Source: Zygaena filipendulae
Taxonomy: Eukaryota > Arthropoda > Insecta > Lepidoptera > Zygaenidae
Reading direction: 5' to 3'
DNA length: 64,000 bases
Assembly: GCA_907165275.2 (NCBI GenBank)
Contig: OU015660.1
Span: 8,186,501-8,250,500 of the forward strand
The position numbers were made by a program, and so were the translations under genes. Shown here in pieces: positions 44,696-55,178 of this stretch. The stretch's first letter is position 1; every line of letters begins with the position of its first letter. Below the pieces are notes generated by a model. The model was not told where the DNA came from. It worked only from the letters and a program-made list of their open reading frames with translations, and made no database searches.

Positions 44696-45127
44696 ATAAG
44701 TAAGTACATAGGGTTTTATAAAAACATTCATTACTTGGAACGTGACTCGATTATCAAGTTTTCTTTTTCAAGGTATCTTTCTTTGCTCATGTTATTTTTT
44801 AGTTTGATACGTTGAAAGAGTAGGTACTAGGTTTCAGTTGGATTAATAGTTTAATGAGCAAAGAGATTAAGCGAACTCAATTACAATAGGCTGGCTGAAA
44901 AAATTAAAATTTTAATTTTAGTCCATCATGTTATAAAAAATATTATCCATCCACCAAAAATTTCTGAACAATTCTGTCAGCCGTTGTACTTTATTACCAT
45001 CCAAATTTAACGACTGTCAAAGTAATTAGGTATATATTTCTGATGCCGTCTGTACATTCCCAAGAGCTTTCATATGATATGACCATGAGTTTCATAACTG
45101 TTGGCAATATTAATCTTCTATCTAAAA

Positions 45128-45605
45128 TCTATACTAATATTATAAAGAGCAAAAGTTTGTGTTTGTGAGTTTGTGACGTTGTAGGGGGTAATCTCTGGGT
45201 CTACTGAACCGATTTTGAAAATTCTTTCACTTATAGGAAGCTACAGTGATCCTGAGTATCATAGGGTACTTTTAATTCCGGAATTACCGCGGGAACTCCG
45301 AATTTCCCACGGGTAAAACGGGGGAACAGCTATATCTGGATCTACTGAATCGATTTTGAAAATTCTTCCACTTATAGAAAGCTACAGTGATCTTGAGTGG
45401 CGTAAGGTACTTTTTATCCCGGAATCCCTACGGGAACTCCGGAGATTGTGAGTTTGTGAGGTTGTAGGGGTAATCTCTGGATCTACTGAACCTAATTTAA
45501 AAATTCTTTCACTTATAAGAAGCTACAGTGATCCTGAGGGATATAGAGTACTTTATATCCGCAAATCCCAAAATTACCGCGGGTGAAACCGCAGGGGTCA
45601 GCTAG
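45128..45605 (+). mobile_element. Helitron-like element with three tandem units
   Basis: The 5' end TCTATACTAATATTATAAAG is preceded by A. Unit 1 (45128-45333) runs through TCTACTGAACCGATTTTGA, AAGCTACAGTGATCCTGAG and a near-complete 3' end, GGGGAACAGCTAT. Unit 2 (45334-45444) and unit 3 (45445-45605) repeat the same core. Only unit 3 keeps the terminal CTAG, followed by T. The whole is bounded by one 5' and one 3' terminus, so it could move as a single element. Confidence 0.82.
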
Positions 45606-45689
45606 TACTTATAATAAAACTACAGAGAGGTCAATTCTGTACATTGAATATACAATTCAAAATTAATATTGGAGGATGAATGGTGATCG

Positions 45690-46067
45690 ATACTGATGCC
45701 AAAAATGCAATTAGTCTGTATGTGCACGCATGGGTCAAAAACTACTGAAGAGATTTTAACCAAACTTGGCACGATTGTAGTCCATACTCCTGGGCAGGTT
45801 ATAGGCTATATAACATAACGCTAAGATACATAAGAGCTGAGCAGTGACGATAAATTTGAAGCAAGTCGGATGAAAATGCGCTTTCGAGCTCTTATTCTCG
45901 CATATACGTTTACTCAATCACGCAAAAACGACTGAACGTATTTGGATGAAATTTGGCATGCATGTTATCAGGGGTACAGAGAGTAGGGTACTTTTTATTT
46001 TATTTATTTAGGGGATTCCCGCGGGAACTCCGAAATTATCGCGAGTAATACCGCGAGGCACAGCTAG
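45690..46067 (+). mobile_element. Helitron-like element, compound
   Basis: The first part (CACGCATGGGTCAAAAACTA, GTAGTCCATACTCCTGGGC) is a diverged subfamily. From about 45900 subfamily A sequence takes over (ACTCAATCACGCAAAAACGA, GATTCCCGCGGGAACTCC) and ends CACAGCTAG at 46067 with T next. A (TTTA)n expansion interrupts it near 45995. Confidence 0.7.
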
Positions 46068-46189
46068 TATCTAATAATATTGTGGAAATGGCACATAATC
46101 CTATAGGGAGCAATTAATTATTTTTTAATAACAACACCACAAAGGACACTATTTCTCTAGCCTGAAAAGTACAAAGCAAGCCTGTTGCT

Positions 46190-46559
46190 GAGTCGTTTCC
46201 CGTGGTTTCTCTTGCCTGGAATTTTAATTTGATACTTTTTGCACCTTTTTTTCGTTTTGTAAAGTACCTAAAACCATAAAAGGTTTTATCCCGCAGGAAC
46301 TATTTTTTCTAAATCAAAAGTAGCCTAAGTTACTTCTTATAACATCAGCTATCTGCCAGTTAACGTCCCGTCTAAATCAGTCCAGCTGTTTTACAGATTA
46401 GCCGGAACAAACGGATAGACAGACAAACAGACCGAGAAAAATAAAAAAATAAAAATTATGTAAGTACAGTACCTATATACCTACTTTCATATGCAATTAA
46501 TGAAAAGCTGTTAATTTGGAATTACAAACAGATAATTCAATTTTATTTATATGTGTAGA
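46190..46559 (-). mobile_element. Helitron-like element, subfamily C
   Basis: AGCTATCTGCCAGTTAACG, GATTAGCCGGAACAAACGG, AATGAAAAGCTGTTAATTTG and a 5' end TCTACACATATAAATAAAAT at 46559 with T beyond. The 3' CTAG has decayed (CTGAGTCGTTTCCCG). Confidence 0.75.
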
Positions 46560-46702
46560 TAGAGATGAATAGATGTATATAAGCATATAACCAAGGGTTT
46601 AAATGGATCCCTCGTTTAATTAGGTACATCCTGTAGGTATAGGCTTATAATATAAAATTACTTCATTAACGCTTAGGCTAAACCTAGAAACTGATTTTAC
46701 AA

Positions 46703-47013
46703 CGAGCTGTGCCCCGTGGTTTCACCGGCGTGAAACGTTTTTATATAACAACTTTTTTCTCGACCGCGAGATCCGATTTAAATGAAACAAAGCGTATTAT
46801 GTTGCTTCAGACTAATTTTAATCTACCTGTGAAAATCGCATGATATTCCGTTCCGTAGATTTGGAGATTATCGCGAACAGACAGACAGAAAAGAATTTTA
46901 AAAACTTTTTTTGTGGTTGGTTACTATTTTTTTATCGCCCCCCTTTCAATTTTGGATACAAATATTCAATGTACCAGAATCGTGGATTCTACTCTTTTAT
47001 ATTATAGTCTATA
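46703..47013 (-). mobile_element. Helitron-like element, subfamily E
   Basis: GAGCTGTGCCCCGTGGTTTC begins the 3' end (CTAG changed to CGAG). Diagnostic blocks are AAACGTTTTTATATAACAAC, TTATCGCGAACAGACAGAC and TTTTTTGTGGTTGGTTAC. The copy at 57851-58148 aligns throughout. A 66-codon frame across it is incidental. Confidence 0.75.
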
Positions 47014-50000
47014 AAAGACGTGGGCGAGCAGTAAGAAAGCATTTTTGGAATATCAATCTCAAAGTGGGCCCAAAGCGGGGAGAGGAAGAGGTAAAAGTTT
47101 TTAAAGGATAACGTTAGCTGTGAAGTTAGTCATAAGAATCGGTATATGGACTTTTTTTTATAAAGAAACACGTATTTAAAGTTTCTACCCCTATGGGTTA
47201 AACGCGAGTGAAAACGTAGGGAGAATTATAAACGTAAATAAGTGAGTCGGGAACCAAAGTTCGTAAGCAAGAGCTAACAAAGAATAGACATGTGTTTATA
47301 TAGGTATGTAGGTAAAACGCCCCTTGATAACTTACTCTCACCAAGAACAAACTTTGTGAATTTAGAGAGGTACCCAAGTTTCAGGTGTTCTCACCACTAT
47401 GAGTTAAGGTAATGAACCAGTAATCGGATTGTGAAGAAATATTTTATATATTTTATCTTTATTCTACTACTTTGATAAATAATCGAACAGAAAAAAATAT
47501 AGATACTGAAATTATATTACTTAGAAACAATGCAACCGACGACGTGTAGGTAATGTATCAGAATGAAGTAGAGATAGGTAATCAAATCAAAGACGTAAGT
47601 AGGAAGGTAAAAAATTTAATGCTCATTAACAAATCTGTAGCAACGTGTTTTTTAAGTATGATGGTCTGATTTTTATTCACATTTGAATTTGTTTTTAACG
47701 ACATAACAAGACCAAAGATGATAAATTACCTGGCGATTTACGTTATTCCTCATAAACACGATTCATATTGAAGTAGTTTGATTAATTTGAAAATAAATTT
47801 TAATAATCTATAAGCTTTTGTTTCGTAAACTCCAAGGGTTTATTTACAAACATAATATGTATATACCTACCTATTACGCTTGGTTGACTCATGTAAATGA
47901 TTTATTTGAATATGTATGAATTTATAATAAGAAAACACATGAGGTACCTATTCAAATTGCAGAGCCAAAGTTTGTGTAGTTTTTTGTTTGTCGATTTCTC
48001 AGGAATATACATGTTTAATATGAACCGTATCTATTTTGGAGTAACAAACGCGCTCTATGATTAAACAAAAGTATCTACTGCACAAAACATGGGATAACAG
48101 CTATACTTATAACTAATTAATTAAAAAACCGCCAAAATTGACTCTTTTTAGCACTTGTATTAATTTTTATATTATGTTTAAATACTGCAGAACTAATATT
48201 TATTTTACATATTCTACAAAAATTTCTTTAAAAGAAATGTATTTTATAGAACGTGGGGCTAATTTCTTCGCTGGAAAAGTCTTAAACTAGGTATAATACA
48301 AAACTATGTAGATGATATATGTACTATGTACCCAACATCACTATCACTTGGCATATCGAGTGATCACTTTGGTGGTTTCCTGTTTAATTGTATGACCAGG
48401 AGTCAATAAGTCGTATCAGCCGAAACAGACAATGAAATCAATACTCATTTGTGTAGACAGCTTCGATTGGTCTATCACAGGGAAGCATCATTACTTCAAC
48501 ACGTACCGCCCAACGTTTAGCTGATTCAGCCAAACAACCAAGTGTTCTGTTCCCTCCTGTCCATTATGATCGTCGACCGGAAAATCTCCAATCGTAACAT
48601 CTCATCCTATCACAAGTGTTTAGCATATGTGTGAGTGAGACGTCAAATGTTCACAAAAGTCCGGTTAGACATCATAATACGAGGACAAGAACGTGGCTGC
48701 TTGGCGCAAAGCCAGACCTCTCGACACGTCTAGTGCCCACTTCAAGACAAGAGAAACTATGCGCATAGCCTCCCAGCCAACTGCTGAAAACCACGACAAC
48801 CGCATAAACTAAAATGTTTATTAGATTATGAACGTAGAATGTGTTTACGGGTACTAAGATTACAAATTCAAGACAAAATAGGCAGACAAAATTTTAGATT
48901 TTATTTTTTGTTATCCTTTTATACAAAATAATAGTAAATGGTGGTCGGAGAAGTGACATCTTAAAGAAAATTTAGACGACATATTAAAGCGATCACTCTA
49001 GTCTATAGTAAAATTAAATATTTTTTTAAATAATTATGTAGAATATATTCCTATCATTGAAGCAATAACCCGTCAAGGCGTCACAATTTTACCTTTGGGC
49101 GTCGTATTACTCCAAAAAGTCGAGCGCGCACGAACAGGTAACCTTATTACATGAAACCAGTGACACTAACATCAAAAGTAACATCAATAATATCATCTCA
49201 CCTTGAATAACATGACTTACAATTTCATCCCAATTCCCTTTGCAAATCCTTTACGAGATCAAAGATAGGCAACATGTGAGTACATTGATGGGAGCGATCA
49301 ATACTTCAACCTTAGTCATAGTGCGGAATATCCCCAAGGTCCCCTAGGGGTTGAATTTAGTTACTAATGAGCCGAACGTTATTACCCCTCTACATTCTAT
49401 TTAGGTATTCAGCGGTAAACCAGACCGTCTGGCTAAACTCACCCTAGCGCACCCCATTATTTCCTTTGAATACATATTATTATGCCTACCGCCTGGACGA
49501 TTACGTGTATGTGCAGGAAATAACAATTAAAGAAACATTTTCAAGTCTTGTTTTCATGCGTTTCCATAAAACAGGAATTGAATGAACGGGGATAAGTTCT
49601 GAATGTTATCAAACAAATCATGTTCAACAAGTTATTACTTTTATTTAATTATTTGTTAAATGACAATAAGATTTTATTAGGCGAAAATTATTTAACATTA
49701 ATAAACTTAAACTAAACTTAACCTAACCTAATATTAACAATTTAAACATGATACAAATAATAAACAAACATTATAATAGAGTTAAATTGAAATCAAATTT
49801 AAAAAAAATACAAATACGCGCTACCTACAACTGTGGGCTGTCATTTAGAAGTCGTACCTACGAGCACAAAATACCGAATTCCTACTCCGACTGTAGGTAG
49901 GTATGAGTTATTAGTAAGTAAACCGATGTTCCTATAATATAATTTACTATTCATTAATTTTAAGTAGGTAGGTATATTTTATTGCACAAATCAAACTAAA

Positions 50001-50035
50001 AATCACGAATTTTACGCATACCCACTCTAATCTTG
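47014..50035. other. 3 kb without a supported feature
   Basis: The GC content is slightly higher at 48400-48800 and 49060-49500, but I find no ORF, splice-bounded frame or repeat that I can name. It may be the most unique-looking stretch of the window. Confidence 0.4.
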
Positions 50036-50305
50036 ACGACCCGTTTGGCGCAGAGGTCACCATGCCTACCCGCTAATCAAGGGGTTCCGGGTTCGATTCC
50101 CGGTGGGGGTGGACTTGGTGTGATGAACACAGGGTTCCATTTTCCAGTCTGGGTGTGTTTATATATCTAAAGTATAATATATAAGTAATTCTATGTAGTA
50201 TATACCACGTTTGCTTGGTTTCCACGACACAAGCTAATAGCTTACTGTGGGATCAAGTAGATCTGTGTGTTGTGATGTGGATTATTATTATTATTATTAA
50301 TCTTA
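50036..50305 (+). mobile_element. tRNA-derived SINE (family T), full length
   Basis: The tRNA-like head has A-box-like TGGCGCAGAGGT and B-box GGTTCGATTCC (about 50090-50100). A T-loop-like GGGTTCGATTCCCGG stem is intact. It is followed by TGTGATGAACACAGGGTTCC, CAGTCTGGGTGTG, CCACGTTTGCTTGGTTTCC, GATCTGTGTGTTGTGATG and an (ATT)n tail. The tail type suggests mobilisation by a LINE with (ATT)n ends. Confidence 0.87.
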
Positions 50306-50745
50306 TACCTAATATAGGTAGCCGTTTTACATGAAAATGGAAACGATCTTATTAATAGATATTATTATGATGTTATCCGAGGTTTTTACCAAAAACCAAA
50401 CATCGATAACTAGTTTCCCCGCGAATTTTCTGCTTGAGAAAACATTTTGATCACACACTAAGAAGCTTATCTGAGGTAACAGCTTCCTGCGAGAGGTCCG
50501 GGGGCTGCGTTCGGGGATTATCAATTTCTTACTCGATTGGGCGGCTTGATGGCTTTCGGAACAAAGAACAACGTCAAAATAAACTTAATATTACCAAAAA
50601 CGTAAAAAACACGTATGCACATGACCAAATGACCAAGTAGGTATTTATTCTTATGCCGAAACGACAAGATGTCAGCCCAAATAAAGTAAAAAATGTAAAG
50701 GTTATGAAAAACAGCAATGATGCATATACCTACAAGTGTCATATA
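50306..50745. other. No recognisable feature
   Basis: Short overlapping frames on both strands show no family resemblance. Confidence 0.35.
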
Positions 50746-50754
50746 ACATACATA

Positions 50755-52078
50755 TTATTTGTATTTGTATTTGTTAGCGGGCTGGTTTCCGCAACTCGAC
50801 GTCTGAGCGCCTATTTTGCGTGTGGTGGGAATGCATCTATTCATGCCAACCCAGCTCCTGCAGGAAGCCCAGCAGCTTCCTAATGTCACCGAAGGCTTCC
50901 GGGAGCGACCTTGGTGTCCCTAGGTACTTAGCCCTGTATGGTGCCACTCCGTCGCATTCAAGCAACACATGAGCGGCGGTTTCGTCCACCTCCATGCAAG
51001 TTCTGCAGAGGGGGCTGTCTGTAACATTTATATTATACAAATGTTTGTTGTATGGGCCATGGCCCGTGAGAGAACCTGTCACCATGCGGAGATCGGTTCT
51101 GCTCAACCGTAAAAGACTGCGAGAGAGACGGGCGTCCGCTTTGGGTAAGACCGCTTTCACCTGTCTGCAGTCGTTGAGCCTCGACCAGAGTCGGTCATGC
51201 TGCTGTTTAGTTCTCTGTCGCAGTTGCGTGCGGATCCAGCCGAACGGCAGGGGTACTATGGGTTCTGGGCCATAGACTGTTGTGTCCGAGCCCCTGCGGG
51301 CCAGCTCATCCGCCGCATCGTTCCCTCGAGAGTCACTATGGCCCTTTATCCATTGCAGGGTGATGTAGTTGTTGTTGTCACATACCTCTTTCAATGCTTG
51401 GTGACACTCGTGTATAAGGCTCGAGGTAATTGTGTAATTCCCAAGAGCCTGTAATACTGATATGCTGTCTGAAAGGATGCGTATTGAGTGATTCTCGATC
51501 TTCCTCGACGCAATTGCCTTTGCTGCCAAAATGATGCCCACACACTCAGCCTGAAAGACGGTGTTGTTGGCACCCAATGGCATCGATATACTAATATTCA
51601 GGTCCTCCGAGAAGGTTCCGGAGCCGGTACCTGTATTAGTTTTAGAGCCATCTGTGAAGATTCTAAGCTCCTTAAGGTTAGGGCTTTCACTACCTTCCTC
51701 AGACAGCTGAATTTTGAATTTCTTGTCAAAGACATGTTGTATCGGAATCCTATCGTTCACCGCGCCAATGAGCGGTATATCCTTTGTGGCCTTATCAAGG
51801 ATTTTCGTGTGAGGAACTCCGATGTTCCTCCAAAGATTGAGGGACCTCAGGCGAGCTGCCGAGATAGCTGCCTCCTGCTGAATGAAGAGGTGTAGCGGAG
51901 GAAGGCCCAGCATCAGTTCCAGAGCCGCTGTAGGAGTTGTCCTCATGCAGCCTGTTATCGCCGTGCATGCCAATCTTTGGAAGCGTTGCAGTTTGGTTAC
52001 TGTTGTGGTTAGTTCGGTGCGTGGCCACCAGGTTACTGCACCGTAGCTGATCGTTGGTCTCAATACCGTTGTGTATAT
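50755..52078 (-). mobile_element. 5'-truncated non-LTR retrotransposon with target-site duplication
   Basis: This insertion of about 1.3 kb carries the 3' end of an ORF2, a short 3' UTR (ACCAGCCCGCTAAC) and an (AAATAC)n-like tail at 50755-50775. ACATACATA occurs at both edges (50746-50754 and 52079-52087), a 9-bp target-site duplication. Truncation on the 5' side plus a duplication is the signature of target-primed reverse transcription. The site lies at the 5' edge of a subfamily C Helitron (52088-52385). Confidence 0.85.
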
Positions 52079-52080
52079 AC
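50837..52080 (-). CDS. Retrotransposon ORF2 C-terminal part with RNase H domain (partial)
   Basis: The open frame is about 415 codons. Residues 1-100 are the region after the reverse transcriptase fingers/palm (YTTVLRPTISYGAVTWWPRT, LQRFQRLACTAITG), as in I/R1/LOA-group non-LTR elements. An RNase H domain follows at about 140-280 with all acidic positions: TDGS, QAECVGI, LSDSIS and GHSDSRGNDAADELA. The last part has a CCHC-like motif CRTC..HVLLEC near residues 365-385. The RT catalytic core and ORF1 are missing, so it cannot act alone. The first few codons of the ATG-started frame lie in the flanking duplication, so the listed start is the 5' truncation point. No internal stop or frameshift is seen, which suggests a young copy. 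Placement in the RNase-H-bearing I group is firm. The exact clade is not. Confidence 0.9.
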
Positions 52081-52087
52081 ATACATA

Positions 52088-52385
52088 CACATAGAAAAAT
52101 TGAATTAAAAGTGTCTGTTTGTAATTCCAAATTAACAGCTTTTCACTAAATGCTTATGAAAGTATATACGGTGGTACTTACATAAATAATTTTTTTTTTA
52201 ATTTTTGTCTGTCGGTCTGGCTGTCTGTTCCAGCTAATCTCTGAAAGGGCTGCACTGATTTTAACGGATTTTCAATGGTAAGTAACTAATGTTATAAGGA
52301 GCAACTTATTCTACTTTTATTAAAAAAAAATTGGTCCTGCGAGAATTCCGAAACTCACGCGTGTGAAACCACGAGGCACAGCTAG
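52088..52385 (+). mobile_element. Helitron-like element, subfamily C
   Basis: It has GTAATTCCAAATTAACAGC, TGAAAGTATATACGGTGGTA, CTCTGAAAGGGCTGCACTG, a CTGTCGGTCTGGCTGTC microsatellite and CGTGTGAAACCACGAGGCAC, and ends CTAG at 52382-52385 followed by T. Its 5' edge is displaced by the LINE next door. Confidence 0.82.
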
Positions 52386-52402
52386 TTATAAATGCAATGC
52401 AA

Positions 52403-52561
52403 TCCCTATTTCTCTTGGTCACGTCATCGTGTGTGAACGGCTGGACCAATTTCACTAATTCACTGCAAATTAGCTGATGTTATAAAGAGTAAATTAGGCT
52501 ACTTTGGAGTTCCTGCGGGAATTCCGAAACTCATGCGGGTGAAACCACGGGGCACAGCTAG
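52403..52561 (+). mobile_element. Helitron-like element, complete, subfamily B
   Basis: TCCCTATTTCTCTTGGTCAC start preceded by A, then GTGAACGGCTGGACCAATTT, GGAGTTCCTGCGGGAATTCC and GGTGAAACCACGGGGCACAG, ending CTAG followed by T. It is only 159 bp and has both termini. Confidence 0.88.
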
Positions 52562-52584
52562 TTAATTATACTTATTCATTAATT

Positions 52585-53016
52585 TAAACGAAAAACTGAC
52601 TGACAGACAGGTGATCGGCGCACAACCCTAACTGCTGCATCTACAAATTTGAAGTTTTGCACAAGCACAAGCCCTTTAATAATTTTGATGAGATTTAACA
52701 AGATTTAAGGAGAGATTTGTCATTAAAATGTATTTACCCTGAATCTGAGAGTTTAATAGGTATGTATTATATTATCTATACAATACATATAATGCTTTGT
52801 CCTGATAGATTGACTGACGGATCGACGCACAGCCTAAACCGCTGATCATAGACACCTGAAACTTGGAGGGTGTGTTCTTTGTATGACTTAGGCATCCGTA
52901 AGAAGGATTTTCCGAAATTCTACTCTAATTAAGTGATAAAAGGGGGGCAAGGTTTGTATGGAACAATTCCGCGGGAACTCCCAAATTATCACGGGTGAAA
53001 CCGCACGGGACAGCAA
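52585..53016 (+). mobile_element. Degenerate Helitron-like pair
   Basis: Two related units begin with CTGACTGACAGACAGGTGATC and GATTGACTGACGGATCGACG. The second ends with ATTCCGCGGGAACTCCC and GGGTGAAACCGCACGGGAC, but its terminal CTAG has become CAAG. Confidence 0.6.
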
Positions 53017-53752
53017 GTGCCTAAGTAATAAATGTATTTACAGATAAAATAATATAGTTATGGAAAGTATAATATAAGCTCTGATAAATTTGGGACCATA
53101 TGACTGTGTGATAAAAACTTTTAACCTAAATAGTTTTCAAAGTCTTCACTAGCAAAAATGTTAAACAATTTTTGTAGCATATATCTTGCAAGAAGCAATA
53201 AAATGCAAATATTGTGACTCTCATGACATGACACCAGTATATAATTGTAGCACAAATTAAAACTCTTCTATGCCTTTTTCTATTTACTGAGAAGTGCATG
53301 CTTAACTGTCGTGAGAATTTTTTTGAACGAAAACTAGGGCACCTCTTCACAAATTAATTATAGAAAAGTTGCAAAATTCAACATAGCATCATTGTAGTAA
53401 ACAAAAGCTCGTTCATTGCAGAAGTGATGCAAAACAAACACGGCCACAGGCTGGTAGGCAGCCAATTAACGCTGTTGGTTTGACTCTGCCCCACTCTGTA
53501 CATCGCTGCTCTAGTGCTTTGTTAGCGTTTGTTTATGCTGCCTAGAAGCTTCTTAATTAATGAGCTCACGTTTGTGCACGAATGTACTTTAGTGAATAAT
53601 TATACCAAATTACCGATTTATCTGCTCACGAGCCCTTGCTGCGGGAACCGACTAGATAAAGGTAGCGCAGGGCCTGTCTTTGTAGAGATCCCTGGAGGAG
53701 GCCTCTGTCAAGCAGCGGGATATCTGTTCACTGATATGATGATTATAACTTG
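53017..53752. other. No recognisable feature
   Basis: Short frames at 53126-53350 (-) and 53529-53756 (+) lack any recognisable motif. Confidence 0.35.
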
Positions 53753-54172
53753 CTAGCTGTCCCCTGCGGTTTCACTCACATTAATTTCGAAGTTCTTGCG
53801 GCAATTCCGGGATAAAAAGTACCCTATATTATTTTCTGTACCTACCCCTAACAACACATACCTGGCAATTTTAGTAATATTATTTATATTATTTATTTAT
53901 ATATTTTGGTTTTTTTTGTTAATATTATTTATTTATATATTTTTGTTTTTTTGCCACTAAACTATCACCTAGCCAAAAGGTTGACTGGTAGAGAATGCCT
54001 TAGGCATTAAGTCCGCCTATTGTACGAAACTGCAATAAAGTTCTTTAAATAAATAAATGTACCTATGCCAAATTTCATGATGATCGGTCGGTCCTATGCC
54101 AAATTTGATGATGAAAACGTAACAACCAAACAAACAAATAAATTCACATTCACACTAAGCAAGAATAGTATA
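53753..54172 (-). mobile_element. Helitron-like element split by a LINE tail
   Basis: The 3' part (53753-53875) has CTAG, CTGTCCCCTGCGGTTTCACT and GGGATAAAAAGTACCCTAT. The 5' part resumes at about 54060 with GCCAAATTTCATGATGATCG and an (AAAC)n microsatellite. The gap is filled by the LINE 3' end listed next, so that insertion is younger. Confidence 0.75.
53880..54058 (+). mobile_element. LINE 3' end with stem-loop and (TAAA)n tail, nested
   Basis: TTGACTGGTAGAGAATGCC forms a stem: AATGCC (53994-53999), loop TTA, GGCATT (54003-54008). Then come AAGTCCGCCTATTGTACG, GCAATAAAG and TTTAAATAAATAAAT. It is the same family as 19258-19375. Its flanks (ACCTGGCAATTTT and ACCTATGCCAAATTT) look like a diverged target duplication. 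Confidence 0.72.
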
Positions 54173-54269
54173 AAGATTAGTTTAAACACGAGACGTACTG
54201 ACGAATTAAAGCCCACGATAATTCATGTTTACATAATGTATGTAGTATGTATAATACATAAAATGTACA

Positions 54270-54450
54270 TCTATACTATAATAATAGAGTAGAATCCGCG
54301 ATTCTGTACATTGATTATTTTTGAGAAATTTTGACAGGGAGTGATAAAAGAAGAATAACCAACCACAAAAAAAGAGTTTTTAAAATTCTTTTCTGTCTGT
54401 CTGTCTGTATGTCTGTCTGTCTGTTCGCGATAATCGGCGACAATACAAAG
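54270..54450 (+). mobile_element. Helitron-like element, subfamily E, 3' truncated
   Basis: 5' TCTATACTATAATAATAGAG preceded by A, AGTAGAATCCGCGATTCTG, ACCAACCACAAAAAAAGAG, a (CTGT)n microsatellite of about 30 bp and GTTCGCGATAATCGGCGAC. The 3' half is missing. Confidence 0.7.
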
Positions 54451-54867
54451 AAAAGTGACGGCGAATGATCTTTTGGAAAGATCCATCGGTGTATTCTTGT
54501 TTTCTTTTAAAACCATTGCTACTTAGCTTGGACAACCCCTGGACTAGACATTACTAGCGCCCGAGGCTCGTGTGAAGTTCTGTATTGTATTCTGCGGTTC
54601 TATGCAACGGATCAAAATTTAAATAAAGCTTCGCCGATCTTTGGGCGCGTGGTTTACAATTTTACAATTAAACAGGGCATAGCAACAATAAGTAGTAGAT
54701 ACTATGAGTAATATAGGGCATTGGCGTAGGTATCTATAGATAAATTATCGTGTCTTGGATGCTAGTTATATAGTTAGGCCCTACCTATAACATCAATCAC
54801 AACAAGTTTATGTTACCGTTTTCGTTCCATTTATACAAGGTAGATCAAAAGATTAGATTAAATAAGG
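54451..54867. other. No recognisable feature
   Basis: A slightly GC-richer patch at 54540-54660 is unrecognised. Confidence 0.35.
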
Positions 54868-54990
54868 TTTATTTATTTCGCGTTCACAATTATAACAGCA
54901 ATTTACAATTCATTTCAAGTATAATCAATAATCATGTCAATCCGAATAAAATTAGGCATATGTAAAAAAGATTTATAGATTTTCCGAGAC
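54868..54990 (-). other. Possible 3' UTR or LINE tail on minus strand
   Basis: GGTTTATTTATTTCGCG on the plus strand gives CGAAATAAATAAACC on the minus strand, a poly-A-signal-like end. It could terminate a transcript covering the ORF at 55179-55367, or be a LINE tail. Confidence 0.3.
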
Positions 54991-55178
54991 AGTTTTTACG
55001 ATATAAAAGAAAGTCTGCTCCGAAACATTTGAAGCGTTAGCTTTAAAGGTTTTGATCTTACGGCAAATAGTTAGATCCTAAGCTAATAACAATAAAGGGT
55101 CTTATCTTTTTTCCCGACAAAGACAAGTAAAAAGAACACAGAAAAGCATCCGCTTATTATACAAAGAGAAAAATATAT

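Noticed and set aside
50036..50110. tRNA gene call
   Set aside because: The T-arm is intact but the element repeats at 38143-38440 with the same downstream body, so it is a SINE head.
50994..51895. Plus-strand ORFs of 60-135 codons
   Set aside because: They are antisense shadows of the retrotransposon RNase H frame.
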